A stretch of DNA of 64,000 nucleotides from Rhizobium sp. CCGE531 (GCF_003627795.1 NZ_CP032686.1:124001-188000), one strand, 5' to 3'. Counted from the first letter of the stretch, positions 35,504 to 50,500 are shown. Numbers and translations are program-made. The notes: generated from the sequence alone by a model not told the origin.

Positions 35504-38500
35504 ATGGACGACTTGCGCATTTCGACCGTAGACCACGAAGCTGCTTCGCATGATTTCGCATCAAGCGGCCGGGACTCGAGCGTTGCAGCCGATATCAGTG
35601 CCGATCATTCGCTGCCGTTGTCGCAGAATGCCGATATCGCCGCATTCGAGGTGGCACAAGCCGAGGAGCAGCAGGCGAATGGCAAGACGGGACGCCTGAC
35701 CGCCAACGAGCCACAAGACAACGGCGCTCGCCAGCTGATCCAGATCGTGCCCGACAACGGCAATATCGTCCATCTGCCGCCGAACACATCTATCGACGAC
35801 ATCCACGTCGAGGGGCGTAACCTTGTTCTGATCCAGGCCGATGGTACGCGCATTGTCATTATCAACGGTGCGCTTCACGTTCCAACCTTTCTGATCGGTG
35901 AAGTCACGCTGCCGCAGCAGGCCGTGGTTGCCGCGCTGCAGCAGCAGGGCATCAACGTCGCTGAAGGTCCCGATGGCTCGGTTCACGCCGGCAACGGCAC
36001 AGATTCCGGCCACCAGTTCACGGACAGCCAGGCTGGAAATCCGCGCGCGCCGCTGAACCTGATCGGCCTTCTCGGTCCTGGCGACTTAATCGGCGGCGGT
36101 AACGGCCGCAATCTCTCCGGCACCCAGACCCGTGTTCCCTTCATCGATCCGCAGGCGACCGAAACGGCTTCGCTGATCGAACGCGGCAGCAGCACTGGCG
36201 CCTTCCTCACGACAAGCGGCACCGGCCGCTTCGGCTTCGGCGGCAATAATGCCGCGATCACCACCGTCACCCTGGTTGGCGAGGCAGAAATCACCGGCGG
36301 CGGCACGCAGCAACTGTCAGGTCTAACCTCGGGAGGCGTTCCCGTTGTCGTCACCCAGAACGGCCAGACCGTCACCGGCGTCGCCAATGGGGTCACGGTC
36401 TTCACGCTGGTATTCAACGCTTCGACCGGGGACTACACCTTCACTCAGCTCGCTGCCCTCGACCATCCCCGCGGCGCCAATGCGTCGAACGATGTACTTC
36501 AGCTTCAATTCCGGTACACGGTCTCGGACACGAGCGGTCATACGGTTGCGTCCATCGCGAATGTCGACATCACGGACAGTGCACCGGCCGCGGCCGTGGG
36601 GTCAGCGGGTTCTGTTACCGAGGCGGCGCTGGCTGCCGGCAACGGAGCCCTAAGCCATGACACAGGCGCCGCGACGGCCACCGGCTCGCTTAACATCTCC
36701 TGGGGTGCTGACAGCGCCAATACCAACCAGGGCGGCCTGGGCGATCGCTCGGTTGCCTTCACTAATGCTACGGTCGCGACACAGGGTCAGGATGGCGAAG
36801 CGCTGAGCTCGCATGGTCTTGCCGTTCACACGGTGCTCTTGGCCGATGGCACGCTGGTTGGTTACACCGGCGAGGCCGCTCCAACGGCAACTTCAGCATC
36901 AAACGTCGTCTTCTATGCCACGGTCTCCGACACCGACAACGGCCACTACAACTTCACCCTGGTGCAGTCGCTCGACGACGCCAAGGGTTCGGATGCCATC
37001 ACGCTGACCTTCGGCTACACGGCCAAGGATTCGGATGGCGATGCCGCCTCGAACACCTTCACTGTCACCGTCGCCGACGACAAGCCTGTCGCAGCTGCCG
37101 GCGATGCAGGCTCGGTCACCGAAGGCGCACTTGCGAGCGGCAATGAGACCCCGCATGTTGGCACCGATGCCATCGCCACCGGCTCGCTCAACATCTCGTG
37201 GGGTGCCGATAACGCCAACACCGATCAGGGCGGCGCTGGCGACCGGTCTGTTGCCTTTACCAGTGCCACGGTCACGACGCAGGGCCAGGACAGCGAGGCG
37301 CTGAGCTCGCATGGTCTTGCGGTTCACACGGTGCTGCTGGCCGACGGCACGCTGGTTGGCTATACCGGCGAAGCCGCGCCGACGGCAACTTCCGCAACCA
37401 ACGTCGTCTTCTATGCCACGGTCTCGGACACCGATAACGGCCATTATAACTTCACGCTGGTGCAGTCGCTCGACGACGCCAAGGGTTCTGACGCCATCAC
37501 GCTGACCTTCGGCTACACGGCCACCGATTCCGACGGCGACGCCGCCACGAACACCTTCACCATCACCGTCGCCGACGACAAGCCTGCCGCGTCGGCCGGC
37601 GATGCAGGCTCGGTCACCGAAGGTGCACTTGCGAGCGGCAACGAAAATCCGCATGTCGCAGGCGATGCAATCGCCACCGGCTCGCTCAACATCTCGTGGG
37701 GTGCCGATAACGCCAACACCGATCAGGGCGGCGCAGGCGATCGTTCTGTTGCCTTCATCAATGCCACAGTTGCGTCAACGGGTCAGGACGGCGAAGCGCT
37801 GAGCTCGCATGGTCTTGCCGTTCACACGGTGCTGCTCGCCGATGGCACGCTTGTCGGTTACACCGGTGAGGCCGCGCCGACGGCAACCTCTGCAACCAAC
37901 GTCGTCTTCTATGCCACGGTCTCCGACACTGACAACGGCCATTACAACTTCACCCTGGTGCAGTCGCTCGACGACGCCAAGGGTTCAGATGCCATCAAGC
38001 TGACCTTCGGCTATACGGCAACCGATTCTGACGGCGATAGCGCCCAGAACACCTTCACAGTCACCGTCGCCGACGACAAGCCTGTCGCCGCAACCGGCGA
38101 TACAGGCTCGGTCACCGAAGGCGCACTTGCGAGCGGCAACGAGAACCCGCATTCCGAAAGCGATGCGACGGCGACCGGCTCGCTCAACATCTCCTGGGGT
38201 GCTGATAACGCCAACACGGATCTGGGCGGCGCGGGCGATCGGTCTGTCGCCTTCACCGATGCCACGGTCGCGACACAGGGGCAGGACGGCGAAACTCTGA
38301 GCTCGCACGGTCTTGCTGTGCACACGGTGATCTTGGCCGATGGCACGCTGGTTGGCTACACCGGCGAGACCGCTCCGACGGCCGTCGCAGATGCCAAGGG
38401 CGCGGTCGGCTCGAACATCGTCTTCTATGCGACGGTCTCGGACACCGACAACGGCCACTATAACTTCACGCTTGTGCAGTCGCTCGACGACGCCAAGGGT

Positions 38501-41500
38501 TCTGACGCCATCACGCTGACCTTCGGCTATACGGCAACCGATTCCGACGGTGACGCCGCCCAGAACACCTTCACCGTGACCGTCGCCGATGACAAACCTG
38601 TCGCCAGCGACGTCACGGTCGGTACCGGCAACCTTTACGATACCACGCCGGCAGAGCAAATGCCGCTCCGCCCACTCGTCGAGTTGAGCGAAGGGCCGAA
38701 GTCGCCGGAAGGCGCCGCCGACTCCGTCAGCGGCGGATCGGGCAGCTTGTTTACTGCCGGCGCCGACGGCTTCCAGCAGGTCACCTTCACAGATCCGGCC
38801 GGCCTCAAGGGCATCTACATCGATGCCAACGGTGTCGCTCACAAGGAAGGCCTGTCCTATAGCACCACGACGGACAATCTGGGAAATACCATCTACACCG
38901 CAACTGGCAAGGAATCGGGTCAGGTTCTCTTTGCCCTGACCGTCGGTGCCGACGGCAGCTATACCTACGTGCAATCCGGCGCGTTCGCCGATGCCAAGGG
39001 TTCAAACAACGAGAATTTCAAGATTTCCTTTGAAGTCACCGATGGTGATGGCGACAAGGCGGCAGGCTCGCTGACGCTCAACGTCGCCGACAGCCTTCCG
39101 GTCGCCAATAATGTAACGGTCGACTCAGGCAGTCTCCATGACACCACGTCGACCTCCTCAGGGACGAATCCGCTTACCGTCCAGCTGCTTATCGAGCAGC
39201 CGAGCGAAGGCTCGACGCCACCGGATGGCGCTAAGAGCGGTTCCGACAGCGTCAGTGGCGCATCGGGCAGCTTGTTCACAACCGGTGCCGATGGCTTCGC
39301 GCGGCTGACCTTCACGAATCCAACCGGTCTCAAGGCCATCAACATTGATGAAAACGGCGTCGCGCACACGGAAGGGCTGCGTTACGGCACCTCGAGGGAC
39401 GATTCCGGCAACACGATCTACACCGCGACCGGCAAGGATTCCGGCCACGTCATCTTCACGCTGACTGTCCATGCCGATGGCAGCTACACCTATGTCCAGT
39501 CCGGCGCCTTCGCAGATGCCAAGGGCTCAGACAACCAGAATTTCAAGATCGGCTTCGAAGTCACCGATGGTGATGGCGACAAGGCAACGGGCTCGCTGAC
39601 GCTCAACGTCGCCGATAGTCTCCCGGTCGCCAGCGCTGTCACAGCTGAGCACCTCGTCAACGACGATATGTTCACAGGCGGCAATCCCGACAAGACTGAC
39701 GAATACAACAGCGTCAGCGGCGCATCGGGCAGCCTGTTCAACATGGGCGCAGATGGGTTCAAGCGTGTCACGATTGCTCATTCGGATCTGCCGCAGCTGA
39801 CCACGATCTACACCGATGCGAACGGCGTCGCGCATCAGGAAGCCGTGATCTGGAGCAAGGCGCCGGTCGCCGACGGCAGCACGACCTGGGTGGCCAGCAG
39901 CGCGCATCACGAGACCGTTGCCACATTAATCATCAATGCCGATGGTTCCTACACGTTTTCGACCGGCGCGCCGCTTGCGCATCCGGCCGCGCAAGCCGCC
40001 GAAGAGACCTTGTCCTTGACGTTCAATTTCACCGTCACCGATGGCGACGGAGACAAGGCAACGGGTTCGCTGACGATAGGCGTCAAGGATGACGTGCCGG
40101 TCGCTCACACGGTTGACAATACCGCCTCGCCGCTCAACGACGACGCACAGATCGGCGGAAACCTGGACGCCAACGACGCCAATGTGCATAGCGTCTCGGG
40201 CGCTGCCGGTGCGCTGTTCAGCGCTGGTGCTGACGGTTTTGCAAGCGTCTCGATCGATCAGTCCAGCCTGCCGGCTTTGAAGACGATCTATGTCGATGCC
40301 AACGGGTTCACGCAGCAGGAAGACGTCACCTGGGGCAAGCCGACGATTTCCGACGGCGCAACGACCTGGGTTGCTTCCAGCGCAAATCACGAGACCGTCG
40401 CCACGCTGACCATCAATGCCGACGGCTCCTACACATTCAGCACCGGCGCGCCGCTCGTCCACCCGACCGCTGGCACGACGGAAGAAGGCTTGCCGCTGAC
40501 CTTCACCTTCACGGTGACTGATGGCGACAACGATACATCGACCGGCTCGCTGATCCTGCATGTTACGGATGACGTGCCGTTAGCAAGTTCCGTCACCATC
40601 ACCAGCGTGATGCTGAATGACGATGCCCTGAAGGGCGGGAACCCCGACACGGTCGGCGTAGCGGATACCGATACGGTCAGCGGCGCAAGCGGCACGCTCT
40701 TTACGGGCGGTGCGGATGGCGTGCATCAGGTGACCCTCGGAACAACGACGGATTTCAGCGCGATCTATACCGGCAAGGACGGCTTTGCCCATGTCGAGTC
40801 GGTCGTCTGGGGCAGCCCGACGACGACGGCGGGCGGCGAGACGATCTGGGTGGCGACGGGCAAGGACAGCGGCCAGACGGTCGCGACGCTGACAATCGGC
40901 ACGGATGGTTCCTACAGTTTCACGCTCAGTGCGCCGGTCGCCCATGCGGCAAGCCTGACCGCGGAAAATACACAGGATCTGACCTTCAACTTCACTGTCA
41001 CCGATGGTGACAGCGATACGGCCAGCGGCTCGCTAACGGTCACCGTCAAGGATGATGCACCGATCGCCTATAAGGTCGATGCTACCTCGACGCCGCTCAA
41101 CGACGATGCACAGGCACATGGCAACCTGGACGGTGCCGCAGACGCGAATTCGATCAACGGCGATGCAGGGGCTCTGTTCTCCGCCGGTGCCGATGGCGTC
41201 AAGAGCGTGTCGATGGACAGCCTCCCGACACTGAAGGCGATCTACCTCGACAGCCATGGCATCGGCCACCAGGAATCCGTGACGTGGGCGTCGTCTTCGG
41301 CGAACGGTGTGACGACCTGGACGGCAACCGGCGCCGCCAGCCATGCCACCGTTGCGGTTCTGACTATCAATTCGGACGGTTCCTATAGTTTCACCGCAGG
41401 TGCGCCGCTTGTTCATTCGACGTCGTCGACGACCGAAGACAGCCTGACGCTGAATTTCGGCTTCACCGTCACGGATGGTGACGGTGATACAGCGAAGGGT

Positions 41501-44500
41501 TCGCTGGCGATCGCCATCACCGACGACGTTCCGGTTGCCTCCGGCACGACCGCCGCGGTCAGGGCAGACGAAGGCGACATTTACAATCTCCTGTCGCATG
41601 GCAACAGCCCGCTCGACGGCGCACATGACGGATCGTCCTCGCAGCCGGCACTGTTCGGCTTCGGCTTTGCTGCCACGGTATCCGGCTCCGTTGCGTCCAC
41701 CGTCTCCTTCGGTGCCGATGGCGCAGCGCTCGGCGGCGGCTTCAGCTTCACCGCCAATGCGGCGTCGACGCTTGCCGCTCTGCATCTGACTTCGGGTGGC
41801 GAAGCGCTTTCCTATGCCGTCGTCAACAATGTGATCGTCGGCTATGTCGATAACGATCACCATGGCGGCTACAATCCGTTTTTCGACCGTCCGGTCCTGT
41901 CGCTAACGCTGTCCGGTGACGGCGGCTTCACCTTCCAGCAGTACGATCAGCTCGACAACGTCGCCGGTGCCGGCAACGACCTGCGCTCGGGCAGTGGCTC
42001 GATCTCGGCCATCGACTTCGGGTCGGTCATCCAGGCGACCGACGGCGACGGCGACAGCGTAACGCTGACCGGCGCCTTGAAGGTCACCATCGTCGACGAC
42101 GCGCCGAAGGTCGATCTGGCCCTGACGGGTTCGATCACGATCGACGAGAGCGGCAGCGGTGACAACGATGTCAGTGCCAGCAATTCGGTCAGGAACTTGT
42201 TTGCCGGCATCACCGGTGGCAACGATCCGCACATGTCGACTGTTTATGCGCAGCACAATGTTGTCTCTCCGTCGGTCTCGATGGGCGCTGATGATGCGAC
42301 GGGCGCGACAAGCAGCCTGACGCTCCATATCGACAACCCCGACTCCGGCCTGACGACGACTGCAGGTCAGGCGATCACGCTCTCGCAGCTCGCCGACGGC
42401 ACGGTTGTCGGTAAGATCGCCGACGGCGAGATCGCCTTTGCGATCCGTATCGACGACAGCGGCAAGGTCAGCATCGCCCAGTACATGGCGCTCGCCAATC
42501 CGAACCCATCCAAGTCGGATGGCGACTTGGTCGATCTCAGCGGCAAGCTCTCGGCTGTGCTGAGCGCGACCGATAGTGATGGTGACACCGTCAACACGTC
42601 CGTTTCCATTGGCAGCGGCATTCGCTTCGATGATGACGGCCCGTCGATCGGCAACGCTGTCTCGACGAAGACTCTCGCCGAGCACGACCTTGTGACAAAT
42701 TCTGGTTCACTGTCGCCCTCTGGCATCAGCACGGGTACGGCTGCGCTCAATTTCGCCTTTGGTGCCGACGGCCCTGCTGCGCATGCGGTCACCTTCGTGA
42801 CGCGTTCGAACGGCAGCTATTTCACTGCGAGCTACGGCAACAACCAGACGCTTGACGCGACCAAGCTCAGCTCTGGCGGCCATGCGTTGTCCTACGCGGT
42901 CAGCAGTGACGGTATGACGCTGATCGCCTATACCGGCAGCAACGCCACCGACCAGTCGGGCTGGGTCTTCAAGGTCGCCCTGTCCCAGGACAGCGGCCAC
43001 GCCAGCGGCGCCTACAACTTCACGCTTTACAAGGCGCTCGACGACGTCAACGGCCAAACCAACCTCTCGGATATCAAGCTGACTTTCCAGGTTGCCGGCC
43101 ATGACGGCGACGGTGACACGACGAAGGGGACACAGAGCTTCTCGGTCGATGTTACCGACGACGGCCCGTCCATCTCGTCTTTCGCAGTCGACAAGACCCA
43201 GGCGATCACCGTGGACGAACACGGCCTGACGCCTTCCTCCCCGGTCAGCGCCACGACCGGAACGCACTCGATCGTCACGGCGGTCGTCAATGCAGGCGCC
43301 GATGGCCTTGCCTCGCAGGTCTATTCCCTGCAGGTCGGCAGCAATGCGAATTCCGGCCTATCGACCATCGACAATCATGCGATCACCCTGCAGCAGCAGG
43401 CTGCCGGTACGGTCAACGGCGTCTATACCGGCGCCGACGGCAAGACGCACATCGCCTTTACGATCTCCATCGACTCCGGCAGCGGTGCACTCAGCGTCAC
43501 TGAGAATGTCGCATTGAAGGACATCGCCAACAACAACCCGGTCGACCACCTGAACCTTGCAACCGGTTCCCTGAGCGCAGTGGTGACGGTGACGGACGGC
43601 GACGGCGATAAGGCAAGCAAGTCTGCCGACCTGTCTGGCGTCATCACCTTCAAGGACGACGCTCCGACCATCGCAAGCGTGACGATTAATAGCGTCGGTG
43701 AAAACGACCTGGCGACGACGCATCCGTCCGCCACGGGCTCGCTGGCGATCAGCTTCGGCGCCGACGGCGCCAAGAGCGTCGCCTTCAGCAACGCATCCGC
43801 CGCAAGCAACGTGACAGGCCCGAGCGGTCTGTCGTCGAACGGCAAGCCGCTTGCCTATGCCTTCATCGGCAGCCTGCTGGTGGCCTATACGGGAGCGATG
43901 CCGACGGAGGCGGATGCGGCCAACGTGGTCTTCACCGTAGCGCTCGCGCTCGCAGGCTCCGGCTCCTATACGTTTACGCTGCTCCAGCCGCTCGATCATT
44001 CCGACGCCATTGCTTCCAATGGCAGCCATGCGATCGATCTGACCTTCGGCTACACGGCCACGGACGGCGACAGTGATACGGCAAGCGGCAGCTTCACGGT
44101 CGAAGTGAACGCAGCCGGCACGGTAACCGCTCAGACGATCGACTACTCCGCCGTCTCGACCGGCGTTACCGTGAACCTTTCCGACGCCAGCCAGACCATC
44201 GGCTCGCAGACGATTGCCGCCAACATGGCAACCGATGCCGGCGCGGTCCATGTTGTCGGCAGGGACAATGTGGCCGGTATGACGCATGTCATCGGCACCA
44301 GCGGCGACGACACGCTGATTGGCGGCGCTGGCGACACGCTGACGGGCGGCGCAGGCAACGATACCTTCGTGGCTGCCGGCGGAACGGTCACCGTCACCGA
44401 TCTTCACGACAAGGACATCGTCAAGGTTTTGAACGGCGCGACCGCTGCCATCACCGCCACCGGCGACTGGACCGCAACGAGCGACACGGTCAACAGCGGC

Positions 44501-47500
44501 ACGGCAACGATCAATGCCAACGGCCATAACATCGACCTGTCGGCTGCCGGCGGCAATGGCTGGACACTGACCAATGCCGGCAATGCAACCGGCGTAACCC
44601 TGGTTGGTTCGAACCACGGCGACACCATCATCGGCGGCTCCGGCGACGACATCATCAAGGCGGGCACGGGCTCTGACACCATCGATGCCGGCGCCGGCAA
44701 CGACAAGGTCTATCTGTCCGCCGATATTGCCGATGCCGCGGCCTATGGTCCGCGCAGTTTCGATCTCGGTGGTGGCATTAAGATCAATGTCTCGCTCGAC
44801 CACATGTCCGGCACCGGCGATAGCGTCAACGGCGGTACCGGCGACGATACGCTCTATCTGCAGGGTTACGGCACGAACGGCTACGTCCTTGACTACCGCT
44901 CTACCTCTGGCCTGCAGCTCCAGGGCGTCGAACACATCGTTGGCACCGACAGCAACGATCTGATTGCGGTTTCCAAGACCTATATGAGCGATGCAGTCGG
45001 CGGAGGTGTTACCATCGACGGCGGTGCGGGTGACGACGTCATCTTCGGCGGCGCTGGTAACGACACCCTGATCGGCGGCGCTGGCAACGACATCATTGTC
45101 GCCGGCACGGGCAACGACACCATCCTCGGTGGCACGGGCAGCGACAAGATCTACTACACCGTAGGTTCCGGCACCGACCGCATCGATGGCGGTGCGACCC
45201 TGGTTGGCGGTAAGGAAACCGACACAGACGTACTGCATATCGTCGGCGATGGCTCCGGCCACACCTACACGATCGGCGAGACTGCCGTGAGCGACGCCGG
45301 CAACATCGTGTCGGCTGACGACCATGCCGATCTGACCATCGGCATCAGCGGCACCGGCAGTGTCCGTGCCGACGGTATCGAGGACCTCTACCTCGATCTT
45401 GGCGGCAGCGCCGGCAACACGGTCGTCTTCGGCAATGTCAGCGATACGGCGCTGGCGCCCGACACGATCGTCGTCAACAGCGGCAGCGGCAACGATACGT
45501 TCGACATGACCGGCCTCACCGGCAACGTCCACATCGTCATCAACGATAGCGACCCCGTTGCAACTGCAGGCAGCGACACCGACACGCTGAAGCTTGCCGG
45601 CAAATGGGCCGACTGGACGGTTGCTCACACCGGTCTCGACGACGGCACCGGCAGCTACACGCTGACGAATGGCACGGAGACGATCACCGTCTCCAATGTC
45701 GAGCAGTTCACCTTCATGGGCGAGAACGGCGGTGCCGGCGGAACGCTGTCGCTCAGCCAGCTGATGAACGTCGCGCCTGTGGCAAACAACTTCACCGCCT
45801 TGAGCCCGGTAACCGAAGACAGCTCCAGCGAGAGCGTCGAAGGTTTCATTCTGCACGGCAATCATGCAACGGATGCGAACACCAACAAGTTCGATACGCT
45901 GACGGTCGTCGGCATCAGTGCGGGAACGACGCCGTCTGCGGTTGCCAATGTGGCGAGCTCTAGCGGAACCGTCGTTGACGGCACTTATGGCAAGCTGACC
46001 ATCTACGCCGACGGCACCTACAGCTATACGCTCGACGACACGAAGGATGCGACCAACTCCCTCAGCCAGGGCGAACAGGTCAAGGAGGTCTTCGACTATA
46101 CCGTTCAAGACGCCCACGGCGTCCAGAGCTCCGCGACGATCACGATCAATGTCGTCGGTACAAACGATGCGCCGATCGCCGTTGCCGAGGCGGCTTCGGT
46201 GACCGAGGACGCAGCAGTCACGGCGACCGGTAGCCTTCTTGCTGGGGCCAGCGACGTCGACCACCTGGATGTTCTCTCCATCGCCAAGGTCGGTGAAGTT
46301 ACCGATGGCCATGCAGGCGTTGCCGGCACCTACGGTACGCTGACGTGGGACGGCACCAGCGGTGCATACACCTATGTCCTGAACAATGCCGATCCGGCCG
46401 TGCAGCATCTCATCCCGAACGAGACGCTGACCGACAAGTTCACCTTCACGATCACCGACAATCACGGCGCCACCAGCACGCAGACGCTGACGGTGACGAT
46501 CAACGGTTCCGACGACTTCCCGGTCATCATCGGCGCGCAGGACCCTGCTGGCCATGCCGTTGCCTCGAACCTTCTGGTCGACGGCGATTTCGCCCATGCA
46601 ACGGCATCCGCCTGGACGAATGGCGGCGGCTTCATCTGGGCGACGGAAGGCACCGGCTGGACGATTTCCGGGACCGAACCGGGTCAGACCGGCGTGCGCC
46701 TTGAAGAAATTGCGAGCAACTATAACGGCGTTACCTCGTCCAATGGCGCGCCGATGGTTGATCTCGGTGCTTCTCCGGGCAATATCGCGATTTCGCAGGC
46801 CGTTCACGGCTTGACCGATGGCGCCAGCTACGTTCTGAGCTTCGAATATGGCACGCCAGCCAATGGCACCGCAGCCGTACAGGTTTGGTGGAATGGCACG
46901 CTGGTCGATACGCTGACGCCCACGCCCGGTGCTGGCCCGATGTCAACCATCAGCTTGGCGCTGACGGCACAGGGCAGCGACAACACGATCTCCTTCGTCG
47001 AGGTCGGCACTGCTAGCGACAACACCGGCACCTATCTCGCGAACGTCTCGCTGACCGCAGCATCGGCAACCTCGCTGCCGGTCATCGCCGATGCGACGAC
47101 CGAGAATGAAAACCATAATTTCACCTTCGGTTCCGCCCAGTTCAACTATGGCGCCGACGGTCAGGGCACCACGGGTGCGCTTACCTTCGACACCGCGCAT
47201 GCGGTGGTCTCCGGTCCACAGGGCATCATCCTCGGCATGCCGCAGCTGAGCTTCGACGGTTCGACCATCACGGTGACCCCGGGCACGGCCTTCGACGCGC
47301 TTGGCGCTGGCGAGATCGCCAAGATCAGCATTCCCTTCGAAGTGACGGATCGCAACGGCAGCGTTACCTCCGGGGTTTACGAGCTGACGGTCACCGGCAC
47401 CAACGATGCTCCCGTTATCCTGGCATCGAGCCAGACGAGCGGTTCGGTCGTCGAGCAGGGCCTGGATGCGACCGGCCATGCGGTTGGGACATCGTCCGCT

Positions 47501-50500
47501 TGGGGCGTCATGGCAAGCAGTGATGTCGACCATGGCGATACCGCGACCTGGTCGATCGTCTCGGGCCAGACGACCGTGTCGTCGATGCAGGGCACCTACG
47601 GCACGCTGCAGATGGATGCGAGCACCGGCAAGTGGACCTACACGATCAACGAAACGGCGGCCAACTCGCTGCAGCTTGGCGATCAGAAGGTAGACAGCTT
47701 CACGGTCGAAGTCGCGGACGGCCATGGCGGCATTGCTGTGCAGCAGGTCAACATCAACGTCATCGGCTCGAACGATGCTCCGACAATCACGGTTACCAAT
47801 GGCGATAGTGTCAGCGGCAACGTGACGGAAGCCGGTGTTGGCGTTGCCAACGACAGCGCTCACAATACGGTTTCCGGCCATCTGACCGGGGCCGATGTCG
47901 ATAACACGTCCCTGACGTGGTCTGTGGTTGCGAGCAGCGGCCAGGCGGCCAATCAAGATGGATCGGTCGCGGGCGCTTATGGCAAGCTGAGCGTCGGTGT
48001 GGATGGTACCTGGACGTATACTCTGGATCAGTCGAAGGCTGATTCACTAACGGCCTTGGATCATCCGCAGGAAAGCTTCACGGTTCAGTTGAGCGATGGC
48101 CAAGGCGGCGTCACGACGCAGACGGTCGTGGTGACGGTTAACGGCACCAACGACGCGCCGACGATCTCGATTGCCAATGGCGACAGCGTGAGCGGTGCTG
48201 TGACCGAGGCCGGCATTAACGTTGCCGACGACAGTGCTCATAATTCGGTTTCCGGCCATCTGACCGGGGCTGATGTCGACAACACGTCGTTGACGTGGTC
48301 GGTGGTTGCGGGTAGCGGTCAGACGACCAATCAAGGTGGGTCGGTCACCGGTGCTTATGGTACGCTGAGCGTCGGTGCGAATGGCACCTGGGCCTATGCG
48401 CTGGACCAGTCGAAGGCCAATTCGCTGACGGCTTCGGATCATCCGCAGGAAAGCTTCACGGTTCGGTTGAGCGATGGCCAAGGCGGCGTCACAACACAGA
48501 CGGTCGTGGTGACGGTAAACGGCACGAACGATGCCGCCTCGATCTCGGGCACGGCGACCGGTTCGGTTACCGAGGATGGCCAGTTGACGGCGAATGGTGT
48601 GCTGACGGCTACCGACGTCGACAATGGCCAGAGCCATTTCCAGACACCGGCATCTCTGACCGGCACCTACGGCACGTTCGCCTTCAATGCGACGACCGGT
48701 GTTTGGGGCTACACCCTCAACAACTCTGCCTCGAATGTGCAGGCATTGAACGGGGGGGTGACGGTTACGGACAAGCTGACCGTAGCGTCCGCAGACGGAA
48801 CAGCTTCACAGGATATCGTTGTAACCATCCACGGCACCAACGAGTCGGTCTTGGCGCCAAGCATCAGCAGGGTCACCGACAATGTCGGGTCGATCCAAGG
48901 CAGCTTGGCTGACGGTGCGGTGACGGATGACACTAACCTTGGTGTCCGCGTGAGCCTGACCGGAACCGGTGCCGTAAACGGTGATACGGTGCAGCTCTAT
49001 AACGGCACGACCGCACTCGGCTCGGTCACGCTGACGGCGACCAACATCAGCAATGGATATGTCGATATTACCACACCGACGCTGACGAACGGATCGACTT
49101 ATAACTTCCGTGCCTCTCTGACGGATGCGGGTACCACCAGCCCGCTGTCGACGAGCGGCGCGTATGATATCAAGATCGATACGACTCGCCCCACACTTGT
49201 CATTACGCAGAACAGCGGCGTGATGACCTTCACCTTCAGCGAGGCGGTGTCTGGGTTCAATAGCAATAGCGTTACTCAGGGTAGTAATTATTTACTATAC
49301 AACTTTTTTCATGTTGGCGTGAATGCCTCCGGCCAGGACATCTACACGGCGAATATTTTCAACTGGAACAACGGCTGGAAGTCTGCCTCGGTTTCGGGGA
49401 GCAGCTATACCGATCTTGCGGGCAACGTCGGGACAAACAGCAATGTGTTGACATTCAAGCCGGCCGGTGTCTCCGGCGAGGCCATCAACCTCGCCCTTGC
49501 CGATCCGTCAAATCACGTCGGTACGGTGACGATGAGCATTGCCGGAGTACCGGCAGGCTGGACGCTGAGCGAAGGCACGCATAATGCCGATGGCACCTGG
49601 TCTGTAGTGACGAACAATCCGTCGTCGCTGATGGTAACCTCGCCTGATGGTGCAACCGGCGCGGTGGTCCTCCAGATCACCGAGACCTGGATCAATCCGG
49701 ACGGATCGATTGGAATGGCCACTGTGTCCGACAACGTCGAAGCCTATGCCAAGGGCGCGCCGATTTTCGCCTGGTCTGGCGACGATACGCTCACGGCATC
49801 GAGCGGCAACGACACGCTGGTCTTCGCGAACACCATCGGCACGGACGTCGTGCACAACTTCGATACGGCGCATGACAAGATCGATCTGGTCGGCTTTGCG
49901 GGCTTCTCAAGCTTCGCGGACGTTCAGGCCCATCTGTCGAGCGATGCGTCGGGCAATGCCGTCATCACGCTCGGCGATGGCGAGACCATCACCCTGACAG
50001 GCGTCAGCGCCGCGTCTCTTACCGCGGACGACTTCCTCTTCAACGAGACGGTGGTGACGCACAATACCGGCGACATGGTGCTTAGCGACGGCGCCCTGAT
50101 GCCGTTCAGCGGCACGCTCGACAACACGGGCAGCATCCATATCACCTCGGCCGGTAGCCAGACAGCCTTCGAAATCGTGCAGCACGGCCTCACGCTGACG
50201 GGCGGCGGCACGGCGACGCTGTCCGACGATGCGTCCAACATGATTTTCGGCAGCAGCGACGATGTCACGCTGACCAACGTTGACAATACCATCTCCGGCG
50301 CCGGTCAGATCGGCGATGGTCACCTGACGCTGATCAACGAGGGCACGATCATTGCCGACGGCAGCCACGCGCTCGTCATCGACACTGGTGTCAATGCGGT
50401 CAGCAATACCGGCACGCTGGAGGCGACCGGGACCGGCGGCCTCGACATACACAGCGGCGTCGTCAATGACGGCCTACTGTGGGCAAATGGCGGCAACATT

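Noticed and set aside
36575..41521. CRISPR array suggested by regular repeats
   Set aside because: The repeats are about 470-525 bases long, coding and in frame, without short direct repeats plus unique spacers; no cas genes are present.
43358..46807. Very long minus-strand open frame (over 1,100 codons) opposite the adhesin
   Set aside because: It arises from the repetitive GC-rich codons of the adhesin read backwards; the translation is low-complexity and lacks any domain.
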